54,389 nucleotides of DNA, from contig JBGVLM010000060.1 of the NCBI GenBank assembly GCA_045124255.1, forward strand, positions 1 through 54,389, read 5' to 3'. Shown here in pieces: positions 42,767-51,181 of this stretch (its first letter is position 1; every line of letters begins with the position of its first letter). The stretch is from Eshraghiella sp045124255 (lineage in GTDB: Bacteria > Bacillota > Clostridia > Lachnospirales > Lachnospiraceae). Below the pieces are notes generated by a model. It was not told the DNA's origin. It did no database searches and worked only from the letters and a program-made list of their open reading frames with translations. The translations under genes were made by a program, and so were the position numbers.

Positions 42767-44728
42767 ATGAACAGAGGAATGTCTAAAATATTGTGCCTGT
42801 TTATGTGCGGCGGCATATTATGTTCATGCTCTCCTGCGTATGAATATTACAGTTCTCCAACATACGGTGAAAGAGATTATACAAGGGAAGAAGCGGGAAT
42901 AAGGCTTGAAGATGATTTCTACGGTTATGTGAATTTTGATTTGCTGTGGAATAACAATATTCCGGCAGATATGTACGATTACGGCGGCGGGGGACTTGTT
43001 CAGTATAATATTGATACACAATTGGAGGAAGAGATTATAAGAATTGCCGAAAGCGATGAGAATTATACGTTTGGAAGTGATGAACAGAAAATACGGGATT
43101 TCTATCTGATGTATCTTGACGACGAAGCAAGGGATAATGTGGGAATAGAACCTCTTATGCAAGGATTGTACAGAATTGAGGCAGCAGAGAATATTAATGA
43201 TTTCATTGCGGCATGCGGATTTGTGTATAGGGAGTACGGCTGCGAGCTGATTGTATATCCGTATATTGCAAAGGATATTTATGACAGCAGCAGATACATA
43301 GTTTATATGCAGCAAATGGATTTTATTAATTCAGCGGATGAGCTTCTTAATACATCAGGCTGTGCCGAAAATATGCAGCAAATGATATCGGCAATACTTG
43401 AGGCTTACAAAAAAGACGATACAAACGCATACGATATTGTCAGCATGCTCCTTGATATTGCAGAAAGTACGTCTAATATTCAGAGAATGAATATAGAGGA
43501 TGCCTATAATAAATATACAGTACAGGAATTACAGCAGTTATTCAGTAATGCAGACACAGAAGCAATGCTTGAAGAATTTGGAGCCGCAAAAGCAGAATGG
43601 GTAGTTGTGTATGATACAGAGCAGGCTGCAAAGCTTAATACATATCTTACTGATGAATATCTCAATTTGTGGAAGGATTATGCAATATGCCGTATGCTGT
43701 ATGAGTATTTGGAATTTCTTCCGACTCAGTATAGCGAGTGTGTAAATAATCAAACCAATATAAATAAACACAAAAAAGCTGTTAATGCAGTCAATAAAAT
43801 GCTTTCATGGGAGCTGGGAAATATTTATATAGAGAAATATTGTGACAGCGAAACGGTTAATGCAGTAACGGAGTTTTCAGAACGGATAAAAAAAGCCTAT
43901 GAGAATGTGTTAAATACTACGGAGCAGTTAGATGAGACTGCCAGAAGCAGACTGCTGTTAAAGCTGGATGCGATGAAATTTAATATAGGTTATCCTGTTG
44001 ATGAGTTTAAAAGTGATTCGGTGATTAAAGGTAGTCTGCTTGAAAGCTGTATCAGCATAAAAAGCACAGAGATTAAAGAGAATCTGTCCCTGTATGGTCA
44101 GACCGCAGAGCGTGGAGAGTGGGATATGACACCGCAGACGGTTAATGCCTATTATGATGTAAGGAGTAACAGTATAACCATTACGGCGGCTCTTTTTAAT
44201 GAACCGTATTTTAATAAGGAGGGAGATTTGTACAGCAATCTTGGCGGACTTGGAACGGTAATTGCACATGAGATGACACATGCTTTTGACGGAGAGGGAA
44301 TATTGTTTGATGAAAAGGGCTGTTATAATCCGCAATGGACGGGAACGGAGGATGCGGTAAGAATTGAGAATATGAGAGAATCAACAGCACAATATTTTGG
44401 CAGTCAGACAATTATGGAGATATATGAAATAGACGGAGAGCTTACCGCTGATGAGAATATTGCGGATGTAGGAGCCATGTATGTAATAACATCAATGACT
44501 GATGATAAGGAGGAGCTGCAAAAAATATTTGAGAGCTATGCAGAAATATGGGCAACGCTTTCTTATGATACTATCGCTATAAAAGGTCTTTCAGAGGATG
44601 TTCACAGTCCGGCAGAGATAAGGGTGAATGCAGTATTACAGACTACGGATAAGTTTTATTATGCCTATAACATTAGTGAAAATGACAGTATGTATGTTCC
44701 TTTTGAAAAACGTATAAGGATATGGTGA
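42767..44728 (+). CDS. M13-family zinc metallopeptidase lipoprotein
   Basis: 653 residues; a neprilysin/PepO-type (M13) endopeptidase. Lipoprotein signal with cysteine near residue 24 (ILCSC). The zinc motif is H501-E-M-T-H505 (IAHEMTHAFDGEG), the third zinc ligand E563 is in 'ADENIADVGA', and a C-terminal 'VHSPAEIRVNAVLQTTDKF' is the family's HSPxxxR-like substrate-binding segment. M13 enzymes are usually membrane-anchored and degrade peptides up to about 40 residues. The gene is 4 bp upstream of an FtsX-type permease gene, a coupling that ties an extracytoplasmic peptidase to an ABC transporter and, further on, a two-component system. The length is close to the family's 630-700. Confidence 0.9.
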   Translation: MNRGMSKILCLFMCGGILCSCSPAYEYYSSPTYGERDYTREEAGIRLEDDFYGYVNFDLLWNNNIPADMYDYGGGGLVQYNIDTQLEEEIIRIAESDENYTFGSDEQKIRDFYLMYLDDEARDNVGIEPLMQGLYRIEAAENINDFIAACGFVYREYGCELIVYPYIAKDIYDSSRYIVYMQQMDFINSADELLNTSGCAENMQQMISAILEAYKKDDTNAYDIVSMLLDIAESTSNIQRMNIEDAYNKYTVQELQQLFSNADTEAMLEEFGAAKAEWVVVYDTEQAAKLNTYLTDEYLNLWKDYAICRMLYEYLEFLPTQYSECVNNQTNINKHKKAVNAVNKMLSWELGNIYIEKYCDSETVNAVTEFSERIKKAYENVLNTTEQLDETARSRLLLKLDAMKFNIGYPVDEFKSDSVIKGSLLESCISIKSTEIKENLSLYGQTAERGEWDMTPQTVNAYYDVRSNSITITAALFNEPYFNKEGDLYSNLGGLGTVIAHEMTHAFDGEGILFDEKGCYNPQWTGTEDAVRIENMRESTAQYFGSQTIMEIYEIDGELTADENIADVGAMYVITSMTDDKEELQKIFESYAEIWATLSYDTIAIKGLSEDVHSPAEIRVNAVLQTTDKFYYAYNISENDSMYVPFEKRIRIW

Positions 44729-44732
44729 TTTT

Positions 44733-47171
44733 ATGAAGCTTATACTTAAATACACAATGAAAAATATATTAATAAAACCTTTGCGTACTGTAATTATGGT
44801 GCTGTGTCTTACGGCGGTTTCTCTGGCTTTTTCACTATGCTTTCTGGTTAATGGCACATCTGAAAAAATTGTATGCGAACAGATACGTTCTTCCACAGGC
44901 AGAGCGGATATTTTGATGTTTTCGGAAAAGGGGTTTGAATCGGAGGCATCAGTCGGAGAGAATGTTGATATACTTTGTATCAATATGACAAGAATCGGTC
45001 TGCAACTGCACCGAATAGAGAATTATAAATACGTTCAGAAAAAGCAGATTACGATTTTGGGGCTTGATTCGCATAAAGCATATGAATTTGGATTGATTTC
45101 TGAAAATTCAGGCATATCTGATGATGAAATATTAATCAGTTCAGCAGTTGCCTCATTATTTGGATATGAAAAAGGAGACAGGCTGCAAATACCCTGTGCG
45201 GACGGTTCTGAGATTACTCTTACCGTAAAAGAAATTATTCCATGTGAAGGCTTTCTTTCAATTATGCCGCGGACCGCAGTAGTTACATCGGATACGGCAA
45301 ATGTAATAATGTGTACTGCTAAAGGTACCTGCAATACAATGTATCTGGATGTAGCTGATGATAAGAGAATTACAGAGGTATATAACGATATTGTATGTAA
45401 TTATCCGGATGCAAATATTCAGCAGATAATAGGCGGTACGGATATAGAGGAAATAATATCAGGAATTACAAGTGCTTTTTTTGCAATATTTGCGGTTGTT
45501 TTCTTAATGGTGATTTTTATTATAGCAGGCTTTGCAAACAGCATCGCAGCCGAAAGAATGTCGACTGTAGGAACATTTAGAAGTATTGGCGCTGATAAAA
45601 CAACATCAGCTATGATTCTTCTTATGGAAAGCCTTATATATGGTCTGCTTGGCGGAATAATCGGAGGAATTATTTTTGGCATAATTAAGAATATGGTAAT
45701 TACAAATGTTATTGCCGTTGATATGAGGAATGTGGGTAATTACACTACTCCGTTATATATCCCTTTGACAGGGGCTTTTGTTACGATTGTGACATGCATG
45801 GGCTGCTCGTTATATGCAGTATTAAAAACAGCAGGATTACCTGTTAAGGATATTATTTTTGCTAATAAGGAGACAGGCTTTAAATTGTCGGCAGCGCAGT
45901 TAATAAGCGGATTAATACTGCTTGCTGCATCGGTTGTTCTATACATAACTGATTGCGGATTTATAAGTAATATTATTACGCTGATATGTTTTGAAACAGG
46001 ACTATGTCTGATAATTCCGGGACTGCTTAAAGCGGTTTCATATCTTGTCGCTAAACTGTCTAAGGGCGGCAGATTTCCGATAGTGAGATTGTCGCTTATA
46101 CAATCGGGAACGAAGAGAAGTTCCGTTACGGGAGTGGTTCTCTGTACGGCAGTAATTTCTCTTATGACGGCAGTATTTATACTTGCGGTTTCGGTTGACA
46201 GGCTGTATTCGGCACATAATTACAGTAGTGACATAATAATTACGGAATTGTCGCAGAAGGCAGCAGATTATGACGCCATAGCAAATGCAAGGGGCATTAC
46301 GGATTCTGAAATGCTCTACAGTATTGAAGAAAATATACAGATAAATGATGATACGGTGAATACGGTTGTTTTTGGATATCAGGACTTCAGATTTTTTGAA
46401 GGAATAAAAGGTCTTCCGACAGAAATCCATAGCGGAGAAGCGGTACTGGACGGTGCAGTATTGAGAAGACTTGGAATATCCGTCGGTGACAGTATAGAGA
46501 TTGTTTTAAAAGCCGATTCTGTAAGACCAAGACATTTAACACTAAGGGTAGTTGGTGAGTGCAATAGCGTGTATTATGATATGCGATGTAATGCAGTTGT
46601 TCTGAGTATGGAGGATTACAGAGAGGTATATCATGATTATCCTTCAACACTTCTTTTGAAAACAGATGATACGAACATATCTGACAGGATATCACAACTG
46701 CTTGCGGATGACAGCGCGGTAGTAAGAACAACAAAAGAATATTATATCGAGTCGGAAAGTGATGCGGGTTCGGTTACAACTGCCCTGTACTGTCTGATTT
46801 ATCTTGGAATGGCTTTAATGACAATATCTGTTGCAGGAAACCGTTCGATAAGCTTTGAACAAAGAAAACATGAATTTGCAATACTGCATGCAGTCGGAAT
46901 GAGTAAAAATCAGTTAATGCGTATGATTATAGCCGAAATGGCAGTATTGGCATTAATCTCATCAGCAGTATCATTAATCTCGTGTGGAATAATTGTTAAG
47001 ATACTTTCTAAGCTTTTGACTGTTCTTGAACTTAGCGTGCCGATTTGTTTTGATATGGGAAGTGTTCTTATATTTATCGGAATTGTGGTTACGGTTATCA
47101 TGCTTATGTCAGTACAGCCGGTTTATTCGCTTATTAAAATGAATACGGCAAACCGATTGAAATACGAATAG
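44733..47171 (+). CDS. FtsX-type ABC transporter permease
   Basis: 812 residues: an N-terminal helix (about 17-40), an extracytoplasmic domain to about 240, FtsX unit one with three helices (about 250-370), two additional helices (about 385-440) and a further helix near 470. A second extracytoplasmic domain runs to about 670, and a last FtsX unit with three helices ends the protein. This is the 10-helix arrangement of MacB-like and lipid/peptide exporters with two large outer domains. It begins 4 bp after the M13 gene and its ATPase follows 8 bp later. Confidence 0.88.
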   Translation: MKLILKYTMKNILIKPLRTVIMVLCLTAVSLAFSLCFLVNGTSEKIVCEQIRSSTGRADILMFSEKGFESEASVGENVDILCINMTRIGLQLHRIENYKYVQKKQITILGLDSHKAYEFGLISENSGISDDEILISSAVASLFGYEKGDRLQIPCADGSEITLTVKEIIPCEGFLSIMPRTAVVTSDTANVIMCTAKGTCNTMYLDVADDKRITEVYNDIVCNYPDANIQQIIGGTDIEEIISGITSAFFAIFAVVFLMVIFIIAGFANSIAAERMSTVGTFRSIGADKTTSAMILLMESLIYGLLGGIIGGIIFGIIKNMVITNVIAVDMRNVGNYTTPLYIPLTGAFVTIVTCMGCSLYAVLKTAGLPVKDIIFANKETGFKLSAAQLISGLILLAASVVLYITDCGFISNIITLICFETGLCLIIPGLLKAVSYLVAKLSKGGRFPIVRLSLIQSGTKRSSVTGVVLCTAVISLMTAVFILAVSVDRLYSAHNYSSDIIITELSQKAADYDAIANARGITDSEMLYSIEENIQINDDTVNTVVFGYQDFRFFEGIKGLPTEIHSGEAVLDGAVLRRLGISVGDSIEIVLKADSVRPRHLTLRVVGECNSVYYDMRCNAVVLSMEDYREVYHDYPSTLLLKTDDTNISDRISQLLADDSAVVRTTKEYYIESESDAGSVTTALYCLIYLGMALMTISVAGNRSISFEQRKHEFAILHAVGMSKNQLMRMIIAEMAVLALISSAVSLISCGIIVKILSKLLTVLELSVPICFDMGSVLIFIGIVVTVIMLMSVQPVYSLIKMNTANRLKYE

Positions 47172-47179
47172 GAGGCAGC

Positions 47180-47857
47180 ATGGAAAATTTGATTGAAGTA
47201 AAGAATGTATATAAGAGCTTTGGCAGTTCTGACAACAGGACAAATGTCCTGAAAAATGTATCGCTTTCCGTAAAAAAAGGTGAGTTTATTGCACTTATGG
47301 GTGCATCAGGCAGTGGTAAATCAACGCTTCTGTATCTTTTGGGAGGACTTGATAAGCCTGACAGGGGAGATATTTACATAAATGGGGAAAATTTATTAAA
47401 ACTGAATGACAGAAGACTTTCTGTTATGCGTCGCAGGAATGTAGGCTTTGTGTTCCAGTTTTTTAATCTGGTGCAGAATCTTTCTGTTGAAGACAATATT
47501 CTGCTTCCGCTTACAATGGACGGAAAAAATCCTAGGGATTATAAGGGTAAATTACAGGAAATTCTTGAAATAACGGGACTGACGGATAAGAGAAAAAAGT
47601 TTCCTCCACAGTTATCCGGCGGTGAACAGCAGCGTGTGGCAGTTGCAAGGGCAATACTTATTGAGCCCGACATAATTCTTGCAGATGAGCCTACCGGAAA
47701 TCTGGACAGCAGGACGGGGAAAGAGATAATGGAACTTTTTGCCGGAATTAACAGGGATAAGAATATCACTATTCTTATGGTTACTCACTCACGGGAATGT
47801 GCGGGATATGCGGACAGAATTATTAATCTCTCGGACGGCGAGATTACGTCTGATTGA
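47180..47857 (+). CDS. ABC transporter ATP-binding protein (MacB/LolD-like)
   Basis: A 225-residue ATPase. Walker A is GASGSGKST near residue 40, the Q-loop 'VFQFFNLVQNLS', the signature LSGGEQQRVA near 144, Walker B IILADEP near 164 and the switch histidine in 'VTHSREC'. It forms a transporter with the FtsX-type permease just upstream. A promoter for the following two-component genes overlaps its stop codon. Confidence 0.94.
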   Translation: MENLIEVKNVYKSFGSSDNRTNVLKNVSLSVKKGEFIALMGASGSGKSTLLYLLGGLDKPDRGDIYINGENLLKLNDRRLSVMRRRNVGFVFQFFNLVQNLSVEDNILLPLTMDGKNPRDYKGKLQEILEITGLTDKRKKFPPQLSGGEQQRVAVARAILIEPDIILADEPTGNLDSRTGKEIMELFAGINRDKNITILMVTHSRECAGYADRIINLSDGEITSD

Positions 47858-47882
47858 TGTGGAACTTTCTGTATGTTATACT
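47854..47882 (+). promoter_or_regulatory. Promoter for the LytTR/GHKL two-component genes
   Basis: TTGATG (47854-47859), a 17-bp spacer and TATACT (47877-47882). It lies over the stop of the ATPase gene and 32 bp before the ATG at 47915, so the regulators can be expressed separately from the transporter. Confidence 0.6.
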
Positions 47883-47914
47883 TTAACTTATTATGATAAA
47901 AAGAGGTGAGCTGC

Positions 47915-48625
47915 ATGAGAATTGCAGTCTGCGATGATGAGAATACTTTCCTTTGTATGATTTGTAACAGAATAGAATCCTATTATAAAAGTCTGGATGT
48001 ATGCTGCATTCCTTTTTCTGACGGAAGTGAGCTGATTAAGGCGTATGAGAGCGGTCAGCGTTTTGACGCGGTATTTCTTGATATAGAGATGAAGATTCTT
48101 GACGGAATGCGGACAGCAGATTTAATCAGGGGATTTTCCATGGACGTACCTATTATATTTCTTACAAGTCATACTGAGTATGCAATGGAAGGTTATGAGG
48201 TCGGAGCGAGAAGATTCCTTCAAAAGCCTGTTAAAAATGATAAATTGGAACAGGCGTTGGCAGATATAATGAATTTTCATAACAGCAGAAAGCATCTTAT
48301 TCTTAAACATGACGGGAATCAGTACATTGTGCCTGCGGAAGACATCATTACTGCTGAGGCGGATGATAACAATGTTCGCTTTATAACCTGTGACAGCGAA
48401 TACAAGGTCAGGATGAAGTTAACTGAGGCTCTGAAAATGCTTATGGAAGCAGCACCTTATTTTTGCAGGATTCATAGGGGAATTATTGTGAATCTCAATC
48501 ATGTAAGCAGCTATAATGACAGAGAGGTAAGAACGGATAATAATAAGATACTTCCGCTTAGCAAAAGTTTTTCATCACGGTTCAGAAGCGATATTTTTGA
48601 ATATGTAAAAAATAATGCCAGATAA
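47915..48625 (+). CDS. LytTR-family response regulator
   Basis: 236 residues: a receiver with the acidic pair in 'CDDE' and D56 (AVFLDIEMKILDG), lysine in 'LQKPVK' near 107, then a LytTR DNA-binding domain (about 128-236; 'FCRIHRGIIVNLNHV' and 'LPLSKSF' are typical). The start is ATG 47915, 4 bp after GAGGTGAG; a GTG at 47906 overlaps this site. It is of the AgrA/VirR type, which in other Firmicutes controls bacteriocin and quorum-sensing genes. Its kinase follows after 16 bp. Confidence 0.93.
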   Translation: MRIAVCDDENTFLCMICNRIESYYKSLDVCCIPFSDGSELIKAYESGQRFDAVFLDIEMKILDGMRTADLIRGFSMDVPIIFLTSHTEYAMEGYEVGARRFLQKPVKNDKLEQALADIMNFHNSRKHLILKHDGNQYIVPAEDIITAEADDNNVRFITCDSEYKVRMKLTEALKMLMEAAPYFCRIHRGIIVNLNHVSSYNDREVRTDNNKILPLSKSFSSRFRSDIFEYVKNNAR

Positions 48626-48641
48626 AAGGAGTTAATTTAAG

Positions 48642-49943
48642 GTGGGAATAAGAGCGCTTGTACTGCTGCTTGTGGCGGTCAATGAATTTTTGCATGGTTT
48701 TGCACTTAGCTTTTGTGCATTCATGACATTTAAAAATATTTTTTACAGAACGGCGAAAAGCTTTATTACTTTTTCTTTGTGTTCAGGAGTCCTGCTTGCT
48801 GCAGTCATTACCTGCGGTCTGGCAATGTCAGGTAATTCGGGAATTGACGTTACCTGGATATTAACGGCTTTCGTGATTCTCGTGATTATACTGGGCTGGC
48901 TGTTTATCACGAACAGAAGCATCGATTCACTTATATCAATTGCATTTGCAGTTGTATTTTCCGAATGTACAATCAAAACGGTTGAAAAAATAATTTTTGT
49001 AATAACTTCAATGAATACTGCAGATTCTGAGGTTTCAATATGGCTGCAGTTTCTATGGTATATCATTATTTATCTGCTGGCACCTGCATTTATTATTTTC
49101 CTTGGATTTATTGTCGGCAATAAGGAGAGAGCGCCGCTTTCAAAATGGAATATGCTGATTCTGACAGGATTGGTTGCGGCAATTATTATTGTAAATACGG
49201 ACGAGGTTATTCCGATTGCCGTAACATTTCTCTTTATTTCGGTTGCCGTTATGCTTTCGGTGAGAAATTCGCAGGCGCAATACTACAGCAAAATAAATCA
49301 TATCAATGAGGAATATCTTGCAATGCAGGCGAGTCATTTTGAAAAAGTAAGAGCTTCAGATGTTGAGCTGAGAAGGCTCAGACATGATATGCAGAATCAT
49401 GTATTGTGCATGAATGAGCTGTGCAGACAGAAGCAATATGACGAGCTGTCTCAATACCTGAACAGCCTGTCCGACAGGGTTGATGAAATATCCTCAGTTG
49501 TAAGAACAGGTAATGAAATCGCTGACGCGGTAATTAATGAAAAAACTTCCAATGCGGCTGAGTTCAAAATTCAGATTAATGTTGACGGGAATTTCAGGGA
49601 AATACATATTCCTGCAATCGACCTTTGTACGATTCTTTCAAATCTTTTTGACAATGCAATTGAGGCTGCAAAGAAGCTTGATGAGGCGGAACGTAAGATT
49701 TCAATCTCGACGGGCAGTACCGGAAATTTTATTTTCTTAAGCTTTAAAAACAATACTGCAGCTTACGTTGAAATTTCAGACAAAACTCAAACTTCAAAAG
49801 CAGACCGTATAAATCATGGTTGGGGAATTGAAAATGTCCGCAGGGCTGTCGGCAGATGTGGCGGAGAGATTAAGTTTGATTGTGTTATGGAAGAAAATAA
49901 TTACGTATTTGTGGTAGAGATAATTCTGCCGAGGAAGTTTTGA
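48642..49943 (+). CDS. GHKL-type sensor histidine kinase
   Basis: 433 residues. The N-terminal half contains six hydrophobic helices (about 5-25, 35-60, 70-90, 100-115, 130-150, 165-215), the layout of AgrC-like peptide sensors. The phosphorylated histidine is H248 in 'RRLRHDMQNH', followed by the N-box 'ILSNLFDNAIEAAKK' near 330 and 'GWGIENVRRAV'. The start is GTG 48642, 10 bp after AAAGGAG. Multipass sensors of this group usually detect peptides or membrane-active compounds; which one here is unknown. Confidence 0.92.
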   Translation: MGIRALVLLLVAVNEFLHGFALSFCAFMTFKNIFYRTAKSFITFSLCSGVLLAAVITCGLAMSGNSGIDVTWILTAFVILVIILGWLFITNRSIDSLISIAFAVVFSECTIKTVEKIIFVITSMNTADSEVSIWLQFLWYIIIYLLAPAFIIFLGFIVGNKERAPLSKWNMLILTGLVAAIIIVNTDEVIPIAVTFLFISVAVMLSVRNSQAQYYSKINHINEEYLAMQASHFEKVRASDVELRRLRHDMQNHVLCMNELCRQKQYDELSQYLNSLSDRVDEISSVVRTGNEIADAVINEKTSNAAEFKIQINVDGNFREIHIPAIDLCTILSNLFDNAIEAAKKLDEAERKISISTGSTGNFIFLSFKNNTAAYVEISDKTQTSKADRINHGWGIENVRRAVGRCGGEIKFDCVMEENNYVFVVEIILPRKF

Positions 49944-49983
49944 GCCAGTTATACCTCAATAAGTGCGAGTCAGTCATAAACCA

Positions 49984-50012
49984 TTTACTTATTAATGCTC
50001 TTTTTCTATAAT
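49984..50012 (+). promoter_or_regulatory. Promoter and AATAAGT/ACTTATT repeat before the LytTR remnant
   Basis: TTTACT (49984-49989), a 17-bp spacer and TATAAT (50007-50012). A 7-bp inverted repeat (49958-49964 with 49987-49993) overlaps the -35 box and could be an operator. The 105-bp gap 49944-50048 holds nothing else visible. Confidence 0.5.
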
Positions 50013-50048
50013 AATTCTAAAGAAGCAAAAAGAAAAGGAAATGAGTAT

Positions 50049-50337
50049 ATGAAAGTAAAGGTTTTTTGCCAAAAGGATAAAAAAGAAATAATCGAAGATA
50101 TGCTCCGAAGCGGTGGCTTTCACGTTGCGGATTAATGATACGTTAGAGAATCTTGAAAAAAATCTGCCTCAAAATGATTTTGTAAGGATTAGTAAATCAA
50201 CAATAATTCATCGCAAGGCGATTCATAAAATAAGCCCTTCTTTTCAGATGAGATTTAAATTAACCATGAAGAACAATGATGTAGTGTATGTAACACGTTC
50301 ATATTATTACAGCTTTATGAGCTTTATGAATTTATAA
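50049..50337 (+). pseudogene. Small LytTR transcription regulator, remnant with internal deletion
   Basis: ATG 50049 behind AAAAGGAA starts a 28-residue frame (MKVKVFCQKDKKE ... RSGGF) that ends at TAA 50133-50135. The C-terminal half of a LytTR domain appears in another frame (50113-50337: FVRISKSTIIHRKAI, LTMKNNDVVYVTRSY). N-terminus and C-terminus fit the small, receiver-less LytTR regulators of about 140-150 residues, so roughly half of the gene has been lost by deletion. The frame from GTG 50113 could still make a 74-residue half LytTR domain. Whether that is functional is doubtful. Confidence 0.75.
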
Positions 50338-50353
50338 GGGAGGAATTGTTGAT

Positions 50354-51055
50354 ATGATGAGAATAGGTTTTTTCTTTATTTTTTTTATTATTATGTTTGT
50401 GACTGCGGTATTGGTGGGACTGTTTCTTCTGTATTATTTTTCTTACCGCAGATATCTGAATCGTAGAATTAATGGGGAGTGTAATAAGAAATGGTTTCCT
50501 CATCCGTTAACCTTTGTGCTGTGTCTCGTACTGATATTGAGCATTATTGTGAATGTAATTCTCTTTATTCAGATAGGAAGCATGTCAAAAGAGCGGGATT
50601 TATTGGAGAATGAATTGATTAATTCAAACAGTGCGGTGTGCGTTACGGAGTTTCAGGCTGACTCACCGTATCTGTATTACAGAGACTTGCTTAAATCGGG
50701 TGATTCCTCAGCGTATAAGATTTCACAGACGGAATCCAATGGTTTTAAATATTATTTTGCCGAATGTGAATATGAGTATGCAGATAATACGGGCTGCTAC
50801 CCACAATACATTTGTTATGTGGAATGTTCCAAGGAACTTTCGGATGACATCGATATGACAATTGAATATGTATATGATGATAATAACAGCTTATCAAGCA
50901 CGGGAGAGCCGATAGAGGAAATCATGTTCCTTAGTAAAACTCTTGACAGCCTCCCGCAGAAAATAATCATTACTATCAGCGAGAGAACCGGCGATAAGCT
51001 GACAGAGGGGAAGATAATTGCAGAGGAATGCTTTGAGATATATTCTGTTAATTAA
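50354..51055 (+). CDS. Hypothetical membrane protein with C-terminal outer domain
   Basis: 233 residues, not recognised. Two membrane helices (about residues 5-28 and 52-74) linked by a basic loop (RRYLNRRINGEC), then an acidic soluble domain of about 155 residues, probably outside the cell, with three cysteines ('YAECEYEY', 'TGCYPQYICYVEC'-like region). Two adjacent ATG codons (50354 and 50357) stand 10 bp after GGGAGG. It is downstream of the LytTR remnant, where in related loci a small LytTR regulator is followed by a membrane protein gene. Confidence 0.7.
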   Translation: MMRIGFFFIFFIIMFVTAVLVGLFLLYYFSYRRYLNRRINGECNKKWFPHPLTFVLCLVLILSIIVNVILFIQIGSMSKERDLLENELINSNSAVCVTEFQADSPYLYYRDLLKSGDSSAYKISQTESNGFKYYFAECEYEYADNTGCYPQYICYVECSKELSDDIDMTIEYVYDDNNSLSSTGEPIEEIMFLSKTLDSLPQKIIITISERTGDKLTEGKIIAEECFEIYSVN

Positions 51056-51104
51056 TGTGCGAAAATGATAGGAGGTAATGACTGGAGTAAATTTAATAAT
51101 ATTG

Positions 51105-51133
51105 TTGTAGTTTGCTTATAATATGTGTATAAT
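51105..51133 (+). promoter_or_regulatory. Possible promoter for the Fic gene
   Basis: TTGTAG (51105-51110), a 17-bp spacer and TATAAT (51128-51133). A second TATAAT lies at 51117. The leader that follows contains the 12-bp tandem repeat. Confidence 0.5.
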
Positions 51134-51134
51134 A

Positions 51135-51170
51135 AAGTAAGATAATAAGTAAGATAATAAGCAAGATGCA
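51135..51170 (+). repeat. 12-bp tandem repeat before the Fic gene
   Basis: AAGTAAGATAAT occurs twice in tandem (51135-51146, 51147-51158), followed by a diverged third copy (51159-51170). It lies between the -10 box and the GTG start and could be a repressor site or a replication slippage product. Confidence 0.8.
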
Positions 51171-51181
51171 GAGGTGATTGG

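Noticed and set aside
49944..50353. AgrD-like or bacteriocin precursor near the GHKL/LytTR genes
   Set aside because: Small frames around 42474-42766, 47858-47914, 49944-50353 and 51056-51181 were inspected; none has a leader, GG motif or amphipathic start typical of such peptides.
51078..51110. Ten-codon ORF (MTGVNLIILL) after GGAGG
   Set aside because: The spacing between GGAGG and ATG is only 2 bp, and the stop lies in the predicted -35 box of the Fic gene; most likely chance.
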